Positions 25,239 to 34,845 of a DNA stretch of 64,000 nucleotides are shown here, piece by piece. Location: NCBI GenBank assembly GCA_014379405.1, contig JACMLU010000016.1:166656-230655 (forward strand), in the 5' to 3' direction. Within the stretch, counting starts at the first letter, position 1; every line of letters begins with the position of its first letter. The position numbers were made by a program, and so were the translations under genes. The notes under the pieces are model-generated. The model was not told the DNA's origin. It searched no databases and was given only the letters and a program-made list of their open reading frames with translations. The stretch is from Flavobacterium sp. GTDB lineage: Bacteria; Bacteroidota; Bacteroidia; Flavobacteriales; Flavobacteriaceae.

Positions 25239-25889
25239 ATGAGACTCTCCTTTATTTGTTTCTTGATATTGTTTTGTGAATTTTTTTCATATGGGCAAAT
25301 TATTAGAAATGAGAATGAAAGTGCTGAAATGTTTGCTAATAGGATAAAGCCAGATTCAACTATAATTGTACATACAGTATTTGAAATGAAACAATTGGAT
25401 ACAAGTAAAAATGTAATTATTGCTTTTTATGAAAAGACAATTTATGAAGTTAAGCAAATGGATACTTATGTTGATCGGAGTGAATATAAAGAAATTGATG
25501 GTATTATGTATGTTCCAATTTCTGTCAATCAATACAAAAAAATAGCTATTGGATCAATTTTAGCTGATGGAGGTGATCCTGAGATAATCTCAGTCTTTTT
25601 TGCTAATGCCGATAAAGACAAAAATAAAGAATTAATTGTGCTTAGTAAGATTGATCAACGTCATTATGACTATGGTGGGGCTTTTTATGAAACTTATATT
25701 TTTGACTATTCTAAAGCTAAAAATGAATTTAAATATTTAGATAAATTGAGTGAATTGTTTTGGGGTTGCGAGTGTGGCTGGAGAGAAGGGCGCAAAGAGA
25801 AAGCAAAGTACAAAACAGCCAGTGAAATTAAAGCTAAGCTTAAGAAAATGGGATATAATTATTTTAATAGAAAAACACAAAAAGGATAA
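25239..25889 (+). CDS. Secreted protein of unknown function
   Basis: 216 residues with a Sec signal (MRLSFICFLILFCEFFSYGQ). The mature part contains ANADKDKNKELIVLSKID, an Asp-rich loop of the kind found in FG-GAP/VCBS calcium-binding repeats, and a CECGWREGRKEKAKYK stretch with two Cys. No catalytic motif. Followed 59 nt later by an alpha/beta hydrolase gene in the same direction, so co-transcription is possible. Confidence 0.6.
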   Translation: MRLSFICFLILFCEFFSYGQIIRNENESAEMFANRIKPDSTIIVHTVFEMKQLDTSKNVIIAFYEKTIYEVKQMDTYVDRSEYKEIDGIMYVPISVNQYKKIAIGSILADGGDPEIISVFFANADKDKNKELIVLSKIDQRHYDYGGAFYETYIFDYSKAKNEFKYLDKLSELFWGCECGWREGRKEKAKYKTASEIKAKLKKMGYNYFNRKTQKG

Positions 25890-25948
25890 TAACTTCTATT
25901 GCCGATTTGATTTTAAGTTTGGAAATTCTCAATTAACTCCAACAAAAA

Positions 25949-26683
25949 ATGACCTCAAAAAAACTGAACCTTAAAAAAACACTAAAAACAATCTGGTTTT
26001 CGGCTGCTTTTGTTTTTATGTTTTGGCAGTTTTATTCTTTTCAGTCCAAAGGTGTTGACGAAAGTTTATTGCAAAACAGTAAAACTGTCAAGGTAGAAGA
26101 AAGTAGTGATTTTTATACTTTTAAACCTGAAAAAGAATGTAAACAAGTACTGATTTTTTTCCCTGGTGCGATGGTTGAACCAAAAGCCTACGTTCCGCTT
26201 TGCAGAAAAATAGCAGACAACAGCATCAATGTATATCTCATAAAAATGCCTTGGCGAATGGCTTCTCAAGGGTATAATCTTCCGAAGGAAAATAGATTGT
26301 TCGCCGACACAAGCGAAACTTATATCTTGGCTGGACATTCATTGGGAGCAAAAATGGCGGCACAATTTGTGTATGAAAACCCAAGACTGATTGATAAATT
26401 GATATTAATTGGAACCACTCATCCAAGGGACATTTCGCTTGCCAATAGTACAATTCCCATTATGAAAATTTACGGTTCTAATGATGGTGTTGCAAACGAG
26501 GAATCCATAATTAAAAATAAATATAAACTACCTACAACCACAAAATTTGTAAAAATAAATGGAGCAAATCATTCCCAGTTTGGGTATTACGGATTTCAGT
26601 TGGGCGATAATTCGGCAACAATTAGTAGAGAACAGCAACAAGCCGAAACATTACAGCATATTATTGGGTTTATAAAAAAGTAA
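25949..26683 (+). CDS. Membrane-anchored alpha/beta hydrolase
   Basis: 244 residues. One N-terminal hydrophobic segment (about 14-28, IWFSAAFVFMFWQFY) anchors the protein. The nucleophile elbow is GHSLGAKMA (Ser), the catalytic His lies in NGANHSQFGYYG, and an Asp in YGSNDGV fits the third member. An FFPGAMVEP oxyanion stretch is typical of the dienelactone-hydrolase-like members. The substrate is unknown. Its frame begins within 60 nt of the upstream secreted protein gene. Confidence 0.8.
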   Translation: MTSKKLNLKKTLKTIWFSAAFVFMFWQFYSFQSKGVDESLLQNSKTVKVEESSDFYTFKPEKECKQVLIFFPGAMVEPKAYVPLCRKIADNSINVYLIKMPWRMASQGYNLPKENRLFADTSETYILAGHSLGAKMAAQFVYENPRLIDKLILIGTTHPRDISLANSTIPIMKIYGSNDGVANEESIIKNKYKLPTTTKFVKINGANHSQFGYYGFQLGDNSATISREQQQAETLQHIIGFIKK

Positions 26684-26794
26684 ATAAAGCTAGTAGGAAA
26701 AATAAATATAGATTTTAAATAGGCGTGCATTAAAACTTCTTCTACGCATCTATTTTTTAAAGTCATAATTGTATTTGACTTTTTGTAATAAAAA

Positions 26795-26828
26795 ATGCCC
26801 CCAAAAGTATTTAACTTTTTGAGGGCAG
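26795..26828 (-). terminator. Intrinsic terminator of the DUF1456 gene
   Basis: On the minus strand TGCCCTCAAAA pairs with TTTTGGGGGCA (26827-26817 with 26806-26796, one mismatch), followed by TTTTTATTAC. It lies 24 nt after the stop codon. Confidence 0.75.
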
Positions 26829-26851
26829 TTTATATAAACTTAAACTTAAAC

Positions 26852-27310
26852 TTAAGATTTTTTGTTCTTTCCGAAGTTGAATTTTACTTTTTCGACTACT
26901 TGAACTTTTGGAGCCGGTTTTTTGAAAGGTTTCTTTTTTGCTGCCGATTTTGTTTTAGATGGGCTTTGATCGCCTCTTGCTCTTTCTTCGTCTTTTGGTT
27001 TTGCTTTAAATTCAGGTCTTTCTGAAGTTCCTTCTTTAGCAGGAATTTCAGCTTTGTGTTTTGCCAAAACTGCTGTTGGATTTTTTGGATTTTCCTTGGT
27101 TCCACGAAGGTGAATTACCAAACCGTTGAGGAAATTACGCAACACCTGGTCGCCACATTCAACATAATTTTCGTGATTTTCGGCACGGAAAAAAGCACTT
27201 AATTCTGTTTTTGAAATTCTAAAATCTACTAATTCTAAAATTTCTACTATTTGGTCATCGCGTAACATCAGTGCTACACGGAGTTTTTTGAATATATCGT
27301 TGTTTGTCAT
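26852..27310 (-). CDS. DUF1456 (YehS-like) protein with a basic tail
   Basis: 152 residues. Two copies of the YehS/DUF1456 half-repeat cover about 1-75: NDIFKKLRVALMLRDDQI and ELSAFFRAENHENYVECGDQ, each with the LR..L.L.D..I and FFR motif. The C-terminal ~70 residues are a low-complexity tail rich in Lys, Pro, Glu and Ala (KTKSAAKKKPFKKPAPK), probably disordered and nucleic-acid binding. Function unknown even in E. coli. Confidence 0.85.
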   Translation of the reverse strand: MTNNDIFKKLRVALMLRDDQIVEILELVDFRISKTELSAFFRAENHENYVECGDQVLRNFLNGLVIHLRGTKENPKNPTAVLAKHKAEIPAKEGTSERPEFKAKPKDEERARGDQSPSKTKSAAKKKPFKKPAPKVQVVEKVKFNFGKNKKS

Positions 27311-27352
27311 TTTTATGATTTAAAAATTAAAAGTCCAGTTTTACAATAAGGC

Positions 27353-28156
27353 TTAAAAAAGCCAAAGATACGCTTTTACAAATCCATCTCGCCATAATTT
27401 TTCGTTATGTTGTCCTCCTTTGACTACTCTTTTTTTAGTTAGGTGTTGGCATTCACATCGTTTTTCGGAAAGTAAATTATCCATTTTGTTCATATTGGGA
27501 ACCATATCGACATCTTCATTATTGCCATAAAGGAAATATATTTTGGCATTGATTTTTTTGGTGTTTTCCGTGATGGTATAAATGTTTTTTGAATAATCAA
27601 ATGAAGGTGAAAAAACACCAGCCTTACCAAAGACTTTAGGGTATTTCAAAACAGCATAAAAAGAGGTTAAACCGCCTAGAGAACTTCCCATAATGCCTGT
27701 GTTTCCTGCATTGGGTTTTGTTCTGTATAGTGCGTCAATTTTAGGTTTTAGGGTATTGACAATAAAATCGAGGTAATTATCTGCTTTTCCACCGCCGTAT
27801 TTTACATTTTTATAAGGTGTCAACTCGTCAATTCTTTTGTCGTTCCCGTGTTCAATGCCAACGATAATCACTTGTGCTTTGAGACTGTCCAATTTTTCGT
27901 CCACATTCCATTCGCCCACAAATGAAGTTTTGGTATCAAAAAGATTTTGTGCATCGTGCATATAAATCACGGGAAATTTTTTGGTCGAGTCATTGTAGTT
28001 TTTTGGTAAATAAACCCAAATTTTCTTTCTATACCCTAATTGTGGTGCTTCGATGCTGAAAGTTGAAACTTGTTTTGTAGCTGTAGTTTCTTGTGCAATG
28101 CTATTTGTCGGAGTAACAATCAATATCAGAAATAGAAAAAGTTTAGGAATCATCAT
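27353..28156 (-). CDS. Secreted esterase (enterobactin-esterase / esterase D family)
   Basis: 267 residues with a signal peptide (LFLFLILIVTPTNSIAQ). PF00756-type features are in order: VYLPKNYNDSTKKFPVIYMH, DAQNLFD, the nucleophile elbow GIMGSSLGGLTSF (Ser), and a C-terminal His in VVKGGQHNEKLW. Such periplasmic esterases act on carbohydrate esters, siderophores or other acyl esters; the actual substrate is unknown. Divergent from the TerB-like gene at 28212. Confidence 0.85.
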   Translation of the reverse strand: MMIPKLFLFLILIVTPTNSIAQETTATKQVSTFSIEAPQLGYRKKIWVYLPKNYNDSTKKFPVIYMHDAQNLFDTKTSFVGEWNVDEKLDSLKAQVIIVGIEHGNDKRIDELTPYKNVKYGGGKADNYLDFIVNTLKPKIDALYRTKPNAGNTGIMGSSLGGLTSFYAVLKYPKVFGKAGVFSPSFDYSKNIYTITENTKKINAKIYFLYGNNEDVDMVPNMNKMDNLLSEKRCECQHLTKKRVVKGGQHNEKLWRDGFVKAYLWLF

Positions 28157-28211
28157 TCGCGTTTTGTATTATTTAAATTAAAATAATATTTTAGCTAAAA
28201 ATAATAATTTG

Positions 28212-28613
28212 ATGAACACTTTCGAGGAAAAAAGAAGTTTACTTTTAGAAATGATCGCTTTTTCTACAGTTGATGGGCAATTGCACAAAAGAGAATACGA
28301 ATTTTTGTCTATTGTAGCACGTGAGCTTAATATTGAGAAGGATGTTTTTAACGATTTATTTCACCAAGAATTGCCGCAAATACTCGTGAAATCAGAGTTT
28401 GGACGCATTCAACAATTTTATCGTTTGGCTTTATTGATGTATTGTGACGGTGTTTTGCATACTAAAGAAGATAATGCCATTCAACAAATTACCCTTAATA
28501 TGGGACTGAATCCAGCAGCAACAAAGCGCATTCTCAAAATTATGAAAGAAGGAGCCACTCCAATAATTGATCCCGAAGTGTTAGTAAGAATTTTTAAAGA
28601 GCAACATAATTAA
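28212..28613 (+). CDS. TerB-like small helical protein
   Basis: 133 residues, all alpha. MIAFSTVDGQLHKREYEFLS and LLMYCDGVLHTKEDNAIQQI are paired acidic EF-like helices with D-G-x-L/(H/K)-x-E, the pattern of TerB/DjlA-N family domains, which bind metal ions in some members. An ATG at 28212 is chosen over a TTG three bases earlier. Ends 8 nt from the convergent response regulator gene. Confidence 0.7.
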   Translation: MNTFEEKRSLLLEMIAFSTVDGQLHKREYEFLSIVARELNIEKDVFNDLFHQELPQILVKSEFGRIQQFYRLALLMYCDGVLHTKEDNAIQQITLNMGLNPAATKRILKIMKEGATPIIDPEVLVRIFKEQHN

Positions 28614-28621
28614 TTTTGTTT

Positions 28622-29020
28622 TTATTCTTTCGAAGCTAGATCAACCAAGACATCGACGGAAATAGGTTTTGGAATATATCCTATGATATCGGGAAAGGTT
28701 TTGGATTTGTTTCTATCCTCTATGGCAATCGAAGAGCTTACAATATAAATGAGGATATGTTTTTTGATTTTTGATTTTATACTTTTGATTTCTTCCATAA
28801 ATTCCCAACCATCCATAACGGGCATATTAATATCTAATAAAATAATATCTGGAAGATAACTATCATTTTCTTCCAATGTGTTATTCAAAGTCGTTATTGC
28901 TTCTTTTCCATTAATGAAAGAAGAATGTGCGGTAAATACACTCGATTTTTGAATTAATTTATTGATGATGGTTTGGTAAATAATATCATCGTCTATAACC
29001 CAGATTATCTTTTTTTTCAT
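28622..29020 (-). CDS. Single-domain response regulator (CheY-like)
   Basis: 132 residues. The acidic pocket IDDD (residues 9-12), the phospho-acceptor Asp in LLDINMPVMDGWEF (about 61), the Ser/Thr switch SSS and the Lys of IPKPIS are all present. There is no output domain, so it acts by protein interaction or passes phosphate on. Its ATG overlaps the upstream kinase stop (29017-29020, ATGA), so it is probably the partner of that kinase. Confidence 0.93.
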   Translation of the reverse strand: MKKKIIWVIDDDIIYQTIINKLIQKSSVFTAHSSFINGKEAITTLNNTLEENDSYLPDIILLDINMPVMDGWEFMEEIKSIKSKIKKHILIYIVSSSIAIEDRNKSKTFPDIIGYIPKPISVDVLVDLASKE

Positions 29021-31374
29021 TTGGCATAGATTTTAAAGGTTGTACCTACATTGGGGATACTGTCCACGGTTATGGTTCCGCCCATAGCGTCCACTTGATT
29101 TTTTGTTATAAAGAGACCAATTCCTCTAGCGTCTGAATTGGTACTGAATGTTTTGTACATACCAAAAATTTTATCGGCATTTCTGACTAGGTCAATACCA
29201 ATGCCGTTATCGGTAACTTCAATGACGTCTTTATCATTTTGTTTGTAAAAGTTTATCGTTATGATTAGTTTTCGTTGTGGATGTTTGTAGCGAATGGCGT
29301 TCGAAATTAAATTATAAAGAATACTTTCAAGGTATGCTGAATTATAGTTTATCATTGCATCCTCCGCCACGTTGGTGGTAAACGAAACTTCATTTGACAG
29401 TATTTGTTCAGAAAGAACCTCTCTGGCTTTGTCGATATAATGGTTCAAGTTCAGTGGTTTTGTGACCAGGTTGATATTGGTGTTGATGTTGACCACTTCA
29501 TTCAAGTGTTGCATTGTTTCGTCAAGCGAATTGGAAACGGATTTCAATAAATGCATCATTTCATTTCGTTCTTCTTCTGATTCTGCCGATTCAATTAAGG
29601 AGATAATGGACTCAATATTACTGGTATGTGACCTCAAATTATGAGAAACGATATAAGAGAAATTTAAAAGCCTTTTATTTTGTTCGGTGACTAATTGTAG
29701 CGAGTTGTTCAAGTTTTTTTCGGCTTCTTTCATAATGGTAATATCAATAATGATACCCCTTAAAATCACGGGTTTGTCATTTTCAAAAACATAATTTATG
29801 AAGTCTCTTACCCATATCACTTTCCCGGTTTTTGTAAGCATACGGTATTCATAATTATAATCTACATATTTTTTGTTTTTTATCGGGGACAATGCCATTG
29901 CAAGTTCCCGGTCTTCAGGATGAAGATGATCTTCCCAAAAATTAGGGCTTTCCGAATACTCTTCTACTGAATATCCCAAAAGACTCTCAATTTTTTTACT
30001 AATGAAAGTAGAAGACATTGTCTCAAGATCATATTCCCAAACAATTCCGTCAATGGTGTCAATCAGGGATTTAAATCTGGCTTGGCTCTTTTCAATTAAT
30101 GATTCGGCTTCTTTTCTTTCGGTAATGTCTTTGACAAAAGCAATATGGGAGGTTGGTTTTTTATTGCTTTCGAAAAGTTGTGAAACGGTCAAATTTACCC
30201 AAATAGTATTTCCAGTTTTCGTTAGGCATCTTTTTTCCATCGAATATTCGGTGATTTTGTCTTCATCAAGATTTTTTATATATTCCAAACTGATGTCTAA
30301 ATCCTCTGGATGGGTCAAACATGTGACGTCCAATTTTTTAATTTCTTCAAATGTATAACCAAACATATCGCAGTACCTCTTGTTGGTCTCCATTAAATTG
30401 CCGGAGCGGGTGTCTATAATGGCAAAACCTATGGGAGCTTGATCAATGATGGTCTTGAACTTCATTTCATTTTTTAAAAGTTTTGCCTCCTGTTCTTTTA
30501 ATAAGAACCTCAATTCTTCTGGTTTTTTCAATAGTTTGGTTGTTAAAACACCAAACAAAATGGCTACAATTAATCCCAAGATTGAACTAAATAGAATTTC
30601 AGGATAAATTGCATGAGTTTTTTTGGCGACCAAATAGAGTTTGCTGTCACTGTCGGTTATGGCTTGGGATACATAATAACTCTTGGATAAAACTGTTTTT
30701 GAAGGAAGGAAAAATTGTTCTTTTGAAGTAACAGGATCCCTATTGGAAAACTGGAAATAATAGTTGGATTGATTCAAGGAATTAATTCCGGACGCTTTCA
30801 GCAAAGTTTCCAATTTAATTATAACGGCAGTGAATCCCCAAAAGGTATTGTTGTTATAAATAGGAAGTCTGCCCACAATGCCAATGCCTCCTTGTCTTAA
30901 TTTTAATGGACCTGCAAAATAAACTTTTTGGATTTCAATAGATTTTTCGGCTTCTTTCTTGAGATCTTTAACCTCTAAAATGTTTAAATTCATCGCAGCC
31001 TCATTGCCCTTCATAGGATAGATGTACTTGATGACTCCATTGGGAACCATTTGAACGACACTGATGAGCGGATTGGATTTTAAGAGTTGTTTACTGACTG
31101 CATCAAAATTTTGAGGAATACCATTGCTATCCAGAGTAAGTGCAAGAGAAACAGTTGTGGTGTAACAGTTTTTTAAAGATTGCTCAATGTTTTGATGAGC
31201 ATTTGTTAAAATGGCATTCATTTCATTTCGCTCCTCTTCTTTCAGGATATGGTTGCGAAGGATACTTACACTAATAGTGGCTATACTAAGAACCAAAAAA
31301 AGCAAAACTCCTGAAGTCCTTGGTTTGATTTCAAACCAATTTATGAAACTAGTCCAAATTTTTTCATTTTTCAT
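29017..31374 (-). CDS. CHASE-PAS-PAS sensor histidine kinase
   Basis: 785 residues. Transmembrane helix about 18-38, a periplasmic CHASE-like domain to about 260 (QVYFAGPLKLRQGGIGIVGR), a second helix about 266-290, two PAS domains with PAC-type ends (about 305-420 and 430-550, each ending in VKDITERKEAES or IIDITIMKEAEK), then the dimerisation helix with the phospho-acceptor His578 in SHNLRSH and an HATPase with LISNAIRYKHP, DNGIGID and GIGLFITK. CHASE domains sense small extracellular ligands. Translationally coupled to the response regulator. Confidence 0.9.
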   Translation of the reverse strand: MKNEKIWTSFINWFEIKPRTSGVLLFLVLSIATISVSILRNHILKEEERNEMNAILTNAHQNIEQSLKNCYTTTVSLALTLDSNGIPQNFDAVSKQLLKSNPLISVVQMVPNGVIKYIYPMKGNEAAMNLNILEVKDLKKEAEKSIEIQKVYFAGPLKLRQGGIGIVGRLPIYNNNTFWGFTAVIIKLETLLKASGINSLNQSNYYFQFSNRDPVTSKEQFFLPSKTVLSKSYYVSQAITDSDSKLYLVAKKTHAIYPEILFSSILGLIVAILFGVLTTKLLKKPEELRFLLKEQEAKLLKNEMKFKTIIDQAPIGFAIIDTRSGNLMETNKRYCDMFGYTFEEIKKLDVTCLTHPEDLDISLEYIKNLDEDKITEYSMEKRCLTKTGNTIWVNLTVSQLFESNKKPTSHIAFVKDITERKEAESLIEKSQARFKSLIDTIDGIVWEYDLETMSSTFISKKIESLLGYSVEEYSESPNFWEDHLHPEDRELAMALSPIKNKKYVDYNYEYRMLTKTGKVIWVRDFINYVFENDKPVILRGIIIDITIMKEAEKNLNNSLQLVTEQNKRLLNFSYIVSHNLRSHTSNIESIISLIESAESEEERNEMMHLLKSVSNSLDETMQHLNEVVNINTNINLVTKPLNLNHYIDKAREVLSEQILSNEVSFTTNVAEDAMINYNSAYLESILYNLISNAIRYKHPQRKLIITINFYKQNDKDVIEVTDNGIGIDLVRNADKIFGMYKTFSTNSDARGIGLFITKNQVDAMGGTITVDSIPNVGTTFKIYAK

Positions 31375-31557
31375 TTATTATTTTAATAAGTTTGGGACTA
31401 ATTTTTCTAATTCAATTTATAAACATAATAATTTTTTCATTAAAAAAATATTTAAAATTAAGATAATTTATGATTTTAGAATTTAAATGAGGGATTACCC
31501 TTGAAGAAGGGCAATTTAATTGTTTTTATTTTCTTTTTCAGGAGAATAAAAGCGAGT

Positions 31558-33549
31558 TTAGTCCAATTGTTCCTGTAAAGATTTTATGGCATCACGAAGT
31601 TTTGCAGCTTGCATAAAATCCAAATCTTTGGCGGCTTTCTCCATTGATTTTCGTTTTTCTCGAATGAGTTTTTCAATTTCAGGCTTGGATAAATATTCCG
31701 TGCTTGGTTCGGCAGCTGCAGAAATAGTATAACCTAATTCATAATCAACCAAAGGATTTTTGGTAAAAGCGCTCTCGATTTTTTTGTTTAATGCAACAGG
31801 AACTTGATTGTTTTCGGTATTGAAATTAATCTGTTTGGTTCTGCGGTAATTGGTTTCATCAATGGTTTTTTGCATACTTGCCGTAATCTTGTCAGCATAC
31901 ATAATCGCTTTCCCATTCAGGTTTCTCGCTGCACGTCCAATGGTTTGGGTTAGCGAACGATGACTTCTCAAAAATCCTTCCTTGTCGGCATCGAGAATGG
32001 CGACTAGGGAAACTTCGGGTAAATCTAATCCTTCTCGCAATAAATTCACACCAATCAAAACATCGAATATTCCTTTTCGTAAATCCTGCATAATTTCGAT
32101 GCGTTCCAAAGTATCCACATCCGAATGGATATAACGGCAACGAATGCCTACTTTATCCAAATATTTAGCCAATTCTTCCGCCATTCTTTTGGTTAAAGTA
32201 GTGAGCAAAACACGTTCATCGATCTCGGCTCTGGTTTGGATTTCCTCAATCAAATCGTCAATTTGGTTTAGACTTGGGCGAATTTCAATAATCGGGTCCA
32301 ATAATCCCGTTGGACGAATCACTTGTTCTACATAAACACCATCACATTTTTGCAATTCATAATCGGCAGGCGTTGCAGAAACATAAATGACCTGGTTTTG
32401 CATCGCTTCAAATTCCTCAAATTTCAACGGACGGTTGTCCATCGCAGCGGGTAGTCGGAAACCATATTCCACCAAGTTTTCTTTTCGAGAGCGGTCGCCA
32501 CCATACATCGCGTGTACTTGCGAAAGCGTAACGTGACTTTCGTCCACCACCATCAAATAATCTTTTGGAAAATAATCCAGTAAACAGAAAGGTCTTGTGC
32601 CGGCTTCACGTCCGTCAAGGTAACGGGAATAGTTTTCAATTCCGGAACAATAGCCCAGCTCGCGAATCATTTCCAAATCGAAATTGGTGCGTTCTTCGAG
32701 TCTTTTGGCTTCAAGATGTTTGCCGATTTCTTTGAAATAATCGACTTGTTTAACCAAATCTTGTTGAATTTGCCAAATGGCACTTTGCAAGGTGTCGGGC
32801 GAAGTCACGAACATATTCGCGGGATAAATCGTGAGTTGTTCCATTCGCTCGATGACTTTGGATGTTTTCAAATCAAAGCTTTCGATTTCTTCAATTTCGT
32901 CACCAAAGAAATGTATACGATAGGCATCATCGGCATAACTTGGATAAACTTCGAGCGTGTCGCCTTTTATCCTGAAGTTTCCAGGATTGAAGTCGGCTTC
33001 GGTTCTGGAATATAAACTTTGAACCAAACTGTGTAATAATTTGGTTCTTGAAATTACTTGGTCTTTTTTAATGGCAATGACGTTTTTCTGAAACTCCACG
33101 GGATTTCCTATACCATAAATACAGGAAACCGAAGCTACCACGATAATGTCTCTTCGTCCCGAAAGTAGGGAAGAAGTGGTGCTCAAACGCATTTTTTCCA
33201 ACTCTTCGTTGATGGATAAATCCTTTTCTATAAAGACTCCAGAAACGGGCATAAAAGCTTCGGGCTGGTAATAATCGTAATACGAAACAAAATATTCCAC
33301 GGCATTATTCGGAAAAAACTGCTTGAATTCGGAGTACAATTGTGCCGCCAAGGTTTTGTTGTGAGCCAAAATTAGAGTGGGTTTTTGCACTCCTTCAATG
33401 ACATTGGCAACAGTAAAGGTTTTTCCGGAACCGGTAACCCCCAATAAAGTTTGATAGCGTTCGCCAGCCTCAATGCCTTGAGCTAGTTTTTCAATGGCTT
33501 GTGGTTGGTCGCCTTTGGGTTGGTAATCGGATACAACTTGGAATTTCAT
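31558..33549 (-). CDS. uvrB: Excinuclease ABC subunit B
   Basis: 663 residues. Walker A GVTGSGKTFTVANVIEG (about 38), DEAD-like DESHVTLSQVHAMYGGD, the damage-holding beta-hairpin region with Tyr residues (YYDYYQPEAF), helicase motif VI QTIGRAARN, and the UvrC-binding C-terminal helical hairpin (KRKSMEKAAKDLDFMQAAKL). A TAACTTTG -7 box lies at 33576-33569 on the minus strand. Its partner uvrA lies 8 kb away. Confidence 0.97.
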   Translation of the reverse strand: MKFQVVSDYQPKGDQPQAIEKLAQGIEAGERYQTLLGVTGSGKTFTVANVIEGVQKPTLILAHNKTLAAQLYSEFKQFFPNNAVEYFVSYYDYYQPEAFMPVSGVFIEKDLSINEELEKMRLSTTSSLLSGRRDIIVVASVSCIYGIGNPVEFQKNVIAIKKDQVISRTKLLHSLVQSLYSRTEADFNPGNFRIKGDTLEVYPSYADDAYRIHFFGDEIEEIESFDLKTSKVIERMEQLTIYPANMFVTSPDTLQSAIWQIQQDLVKQVDYFKEIGKHLEAKRLEERTNFDLEMIRELGYCSGIENYSRYLDGREAGTRPFCLLDYFPKDYLMVVDESHVTLSQVHAMYGGDRSRKENLVEYGFRLPAAMDNRPLKFEEFEAMQNQVIYVSATPADYELQKCDGVYVEQVIRPTGLLDPIIEIRPSLNQIDDLIEEIQTRAEIDERVLLTTLTKRMAEELAKYLDKVGIRCRYIHSDVDTLERIEIMQDLRKGIFDVLIGVNLLREGLDLPEVSLVAILDADKEGFLRSHRSLTQTIGRAARNLNGKAIMYADKITASMQKTIDETNYRRTKQINFNTENNQVPVALNKKIESAFTKNPLVDYELGYTISAAAEPSTEYLSKPEIEKLIREKRKSMEKAAKDLDFMQAAKLRDAIKSLQEQLD

Positions 33550-33636
33550 TTACTATTGATCTGAATTACAAAGTTACAAAGGAAATCTTGAATAAAGAGT
33601 TTAGGGAAATTTAAAACTTTCGCTCCGTAAAGTCTC

Positions 33637-33762
33637 GCTCCGCAAAGTCTCCGACTTTGAGGATGTGATGGTCAGTCTGTGACTGACATAAAAGAAATAA
33701 TCTAAAATAAAATCGGTTGAAAACCGAAAGTCACTACCTCAAAGTCGGAGACTTTGCGGAGC
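33637..33762. mobile_element. 126-bp MITE-like inverted-repeat element, copy 1
   Basis: Ends 33637-33662 and 33737-33762 are perfect 26-bp inverted repeats (GCTCCGCAAAGTCTCCGACT...). Inside is a hairpin TCGGTT GAA AACCGA. The left end is preceded by a partial extra copy (33622-33635), and the word GACATAAAAGAAATAATCTA is repeated inside and just after the element. No open reading frame. A second copy of the same length is at 34846-34971. Confidence 0.8.
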
Positions 33763-33818
33763 AAGGCTGACATAAAAGAAATAATCTAAAACTTTCAGGT
33801 TTTTTTGTTCCCGTTTTT

Positions 33819-34760
33819 TTATTTATTTAAAAATGCAATTATTTTTTTGTTGACATCTTCCGCTTGGTCAATACTCAAAAAATGACCTGCTTTTTTAATA
33901 GTTTCGGTTTTAACATTGCTTACAAATTGGTTTGCACGCAACAAGCTTTTTTCAGAATTAATGACATCATAGTCGCCAATAAGCAAGAAGACCGGAATCT
34001 TTATTTTTTTTAAATCTTCCTCGGAAAATGGCTGCATCTGCAATAAACTCGTGTTTGATTTGGAATATTTATTGGCCAAATAAAATTGATTTTTATAGAC
34101 GGGATTAATTTTGTCTGGATAATAGGCAAAAGCTTCCAATGTTTTTTTTAATTTTTTCTTGTTGGGAAATAATTTTAAGAAAAAGGCAGATGAAGCTTTA
34201 TTGATTTGGTCAATGTTATCAAAAGTTTGTGCAGGACTCAAGAGAACCAATTTATCCATTTTGGAATTTTCTTGAAGCGCAAGCAACGTGGCTATCCAAC
34301 CTCCTCTTGAAGCTCCAGCCACATCATATTTTTTTAATTTGTAATAGTCAAAAATTTCGGTGTACCAGCTTATTATTTCTTCTTTTGACAAAGCGTTTTT
34401 GGGCGATTCCGACTTTCCTGCTTCTATCAAAAAATCAATTGCATATACGCGGTGGTTTTTGGACAATGATTCAACATTGGGATACCACATCGTAGAACTG
34501 GCGTCCATTCCGTGCAACAAGACCAGTGCTTTTGCTTCTTTTGGACCTGAAACAATAATATGGGCTTTGCCAAATTTAGTGGGAACGTATTGTTCTTCAA
34601 ATGGTACTTTCCAGAGTTGTAACGCTTTATTGTAGGAATTGAGATATTCTTTTCTTTCTTTTTTATTTTTGAAAACGTAATTGTCTATTTTTTTGCTTTT
34701 TGTGGTGCTGCATCCCGCCAAGATAGTAAATAATGCGAACAAGAATAATGATTTAGGCAT
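33819..34760 (-). CDS. Lipoprotein alpha/beta hydrolase
   Basis: 313 residues. SPII signal with lipobox LAGCSTTKS. The HGMDASSTMWYPN oxyanion stretch, the nucleophile elbow GASRGGWIA (Ser), the Asp in LIGDYDVINSE and the His in KKAGHFLSIDQAE form the triad. Exported and membrane-anchored; the substrate is unknown. The gene is flanked by two 126-bp inverted-repeat elements in the same orientation, so gene plus flanks could have moved as a unit or be prone to recombination. Confidence 0.85.
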   Translation of the reverse strand: MPKSLFLFALFTILAGCSTTKSKKIDNYVFKNKKERKEYLNSYNKALQLWKVPFEEQYVPTKFGKAHIIVSGPKEAKALVLLHGMDASSTMWYPNVESLSKNHRVYAIDFLIEAGKSESPKNALSKEEIISWYTEIFDYYKLKKYDVAGASRGGWIATLLALQENSKMDKLVLLSPAQTFDNIDQINKASSAFFLKLFPNKKKLKKTLEAFAYYPDKINPVYKNQFYLANKYSKSNTSLLQMQPFSEEDLKKIKIPVFLLIGDYDVINSEKSLLRANQFVSNVKTETIKKAGHFLSIDQAEDVNKKIIAFLNK

Positions 34761-34845
34761 AGTTGTTTGTTTTATAACAATACGCTTAAATTAATAAAAC
34801 GAATTGATTATCAGGTGATTTTTTGATTCAATTTTTAAAATTTTC

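Noticed and set aside
26795..26828. Relic of the IS3 end, because TGCCCCCAAAA and TTTTTGAGGGCA also occur at 63866-63900
   Set aside because: Only the hairpin words agree; the loop and flanks differ, there is no transposase sequence nearby, and the position fits a plain terminator of the DUF1456 gene.
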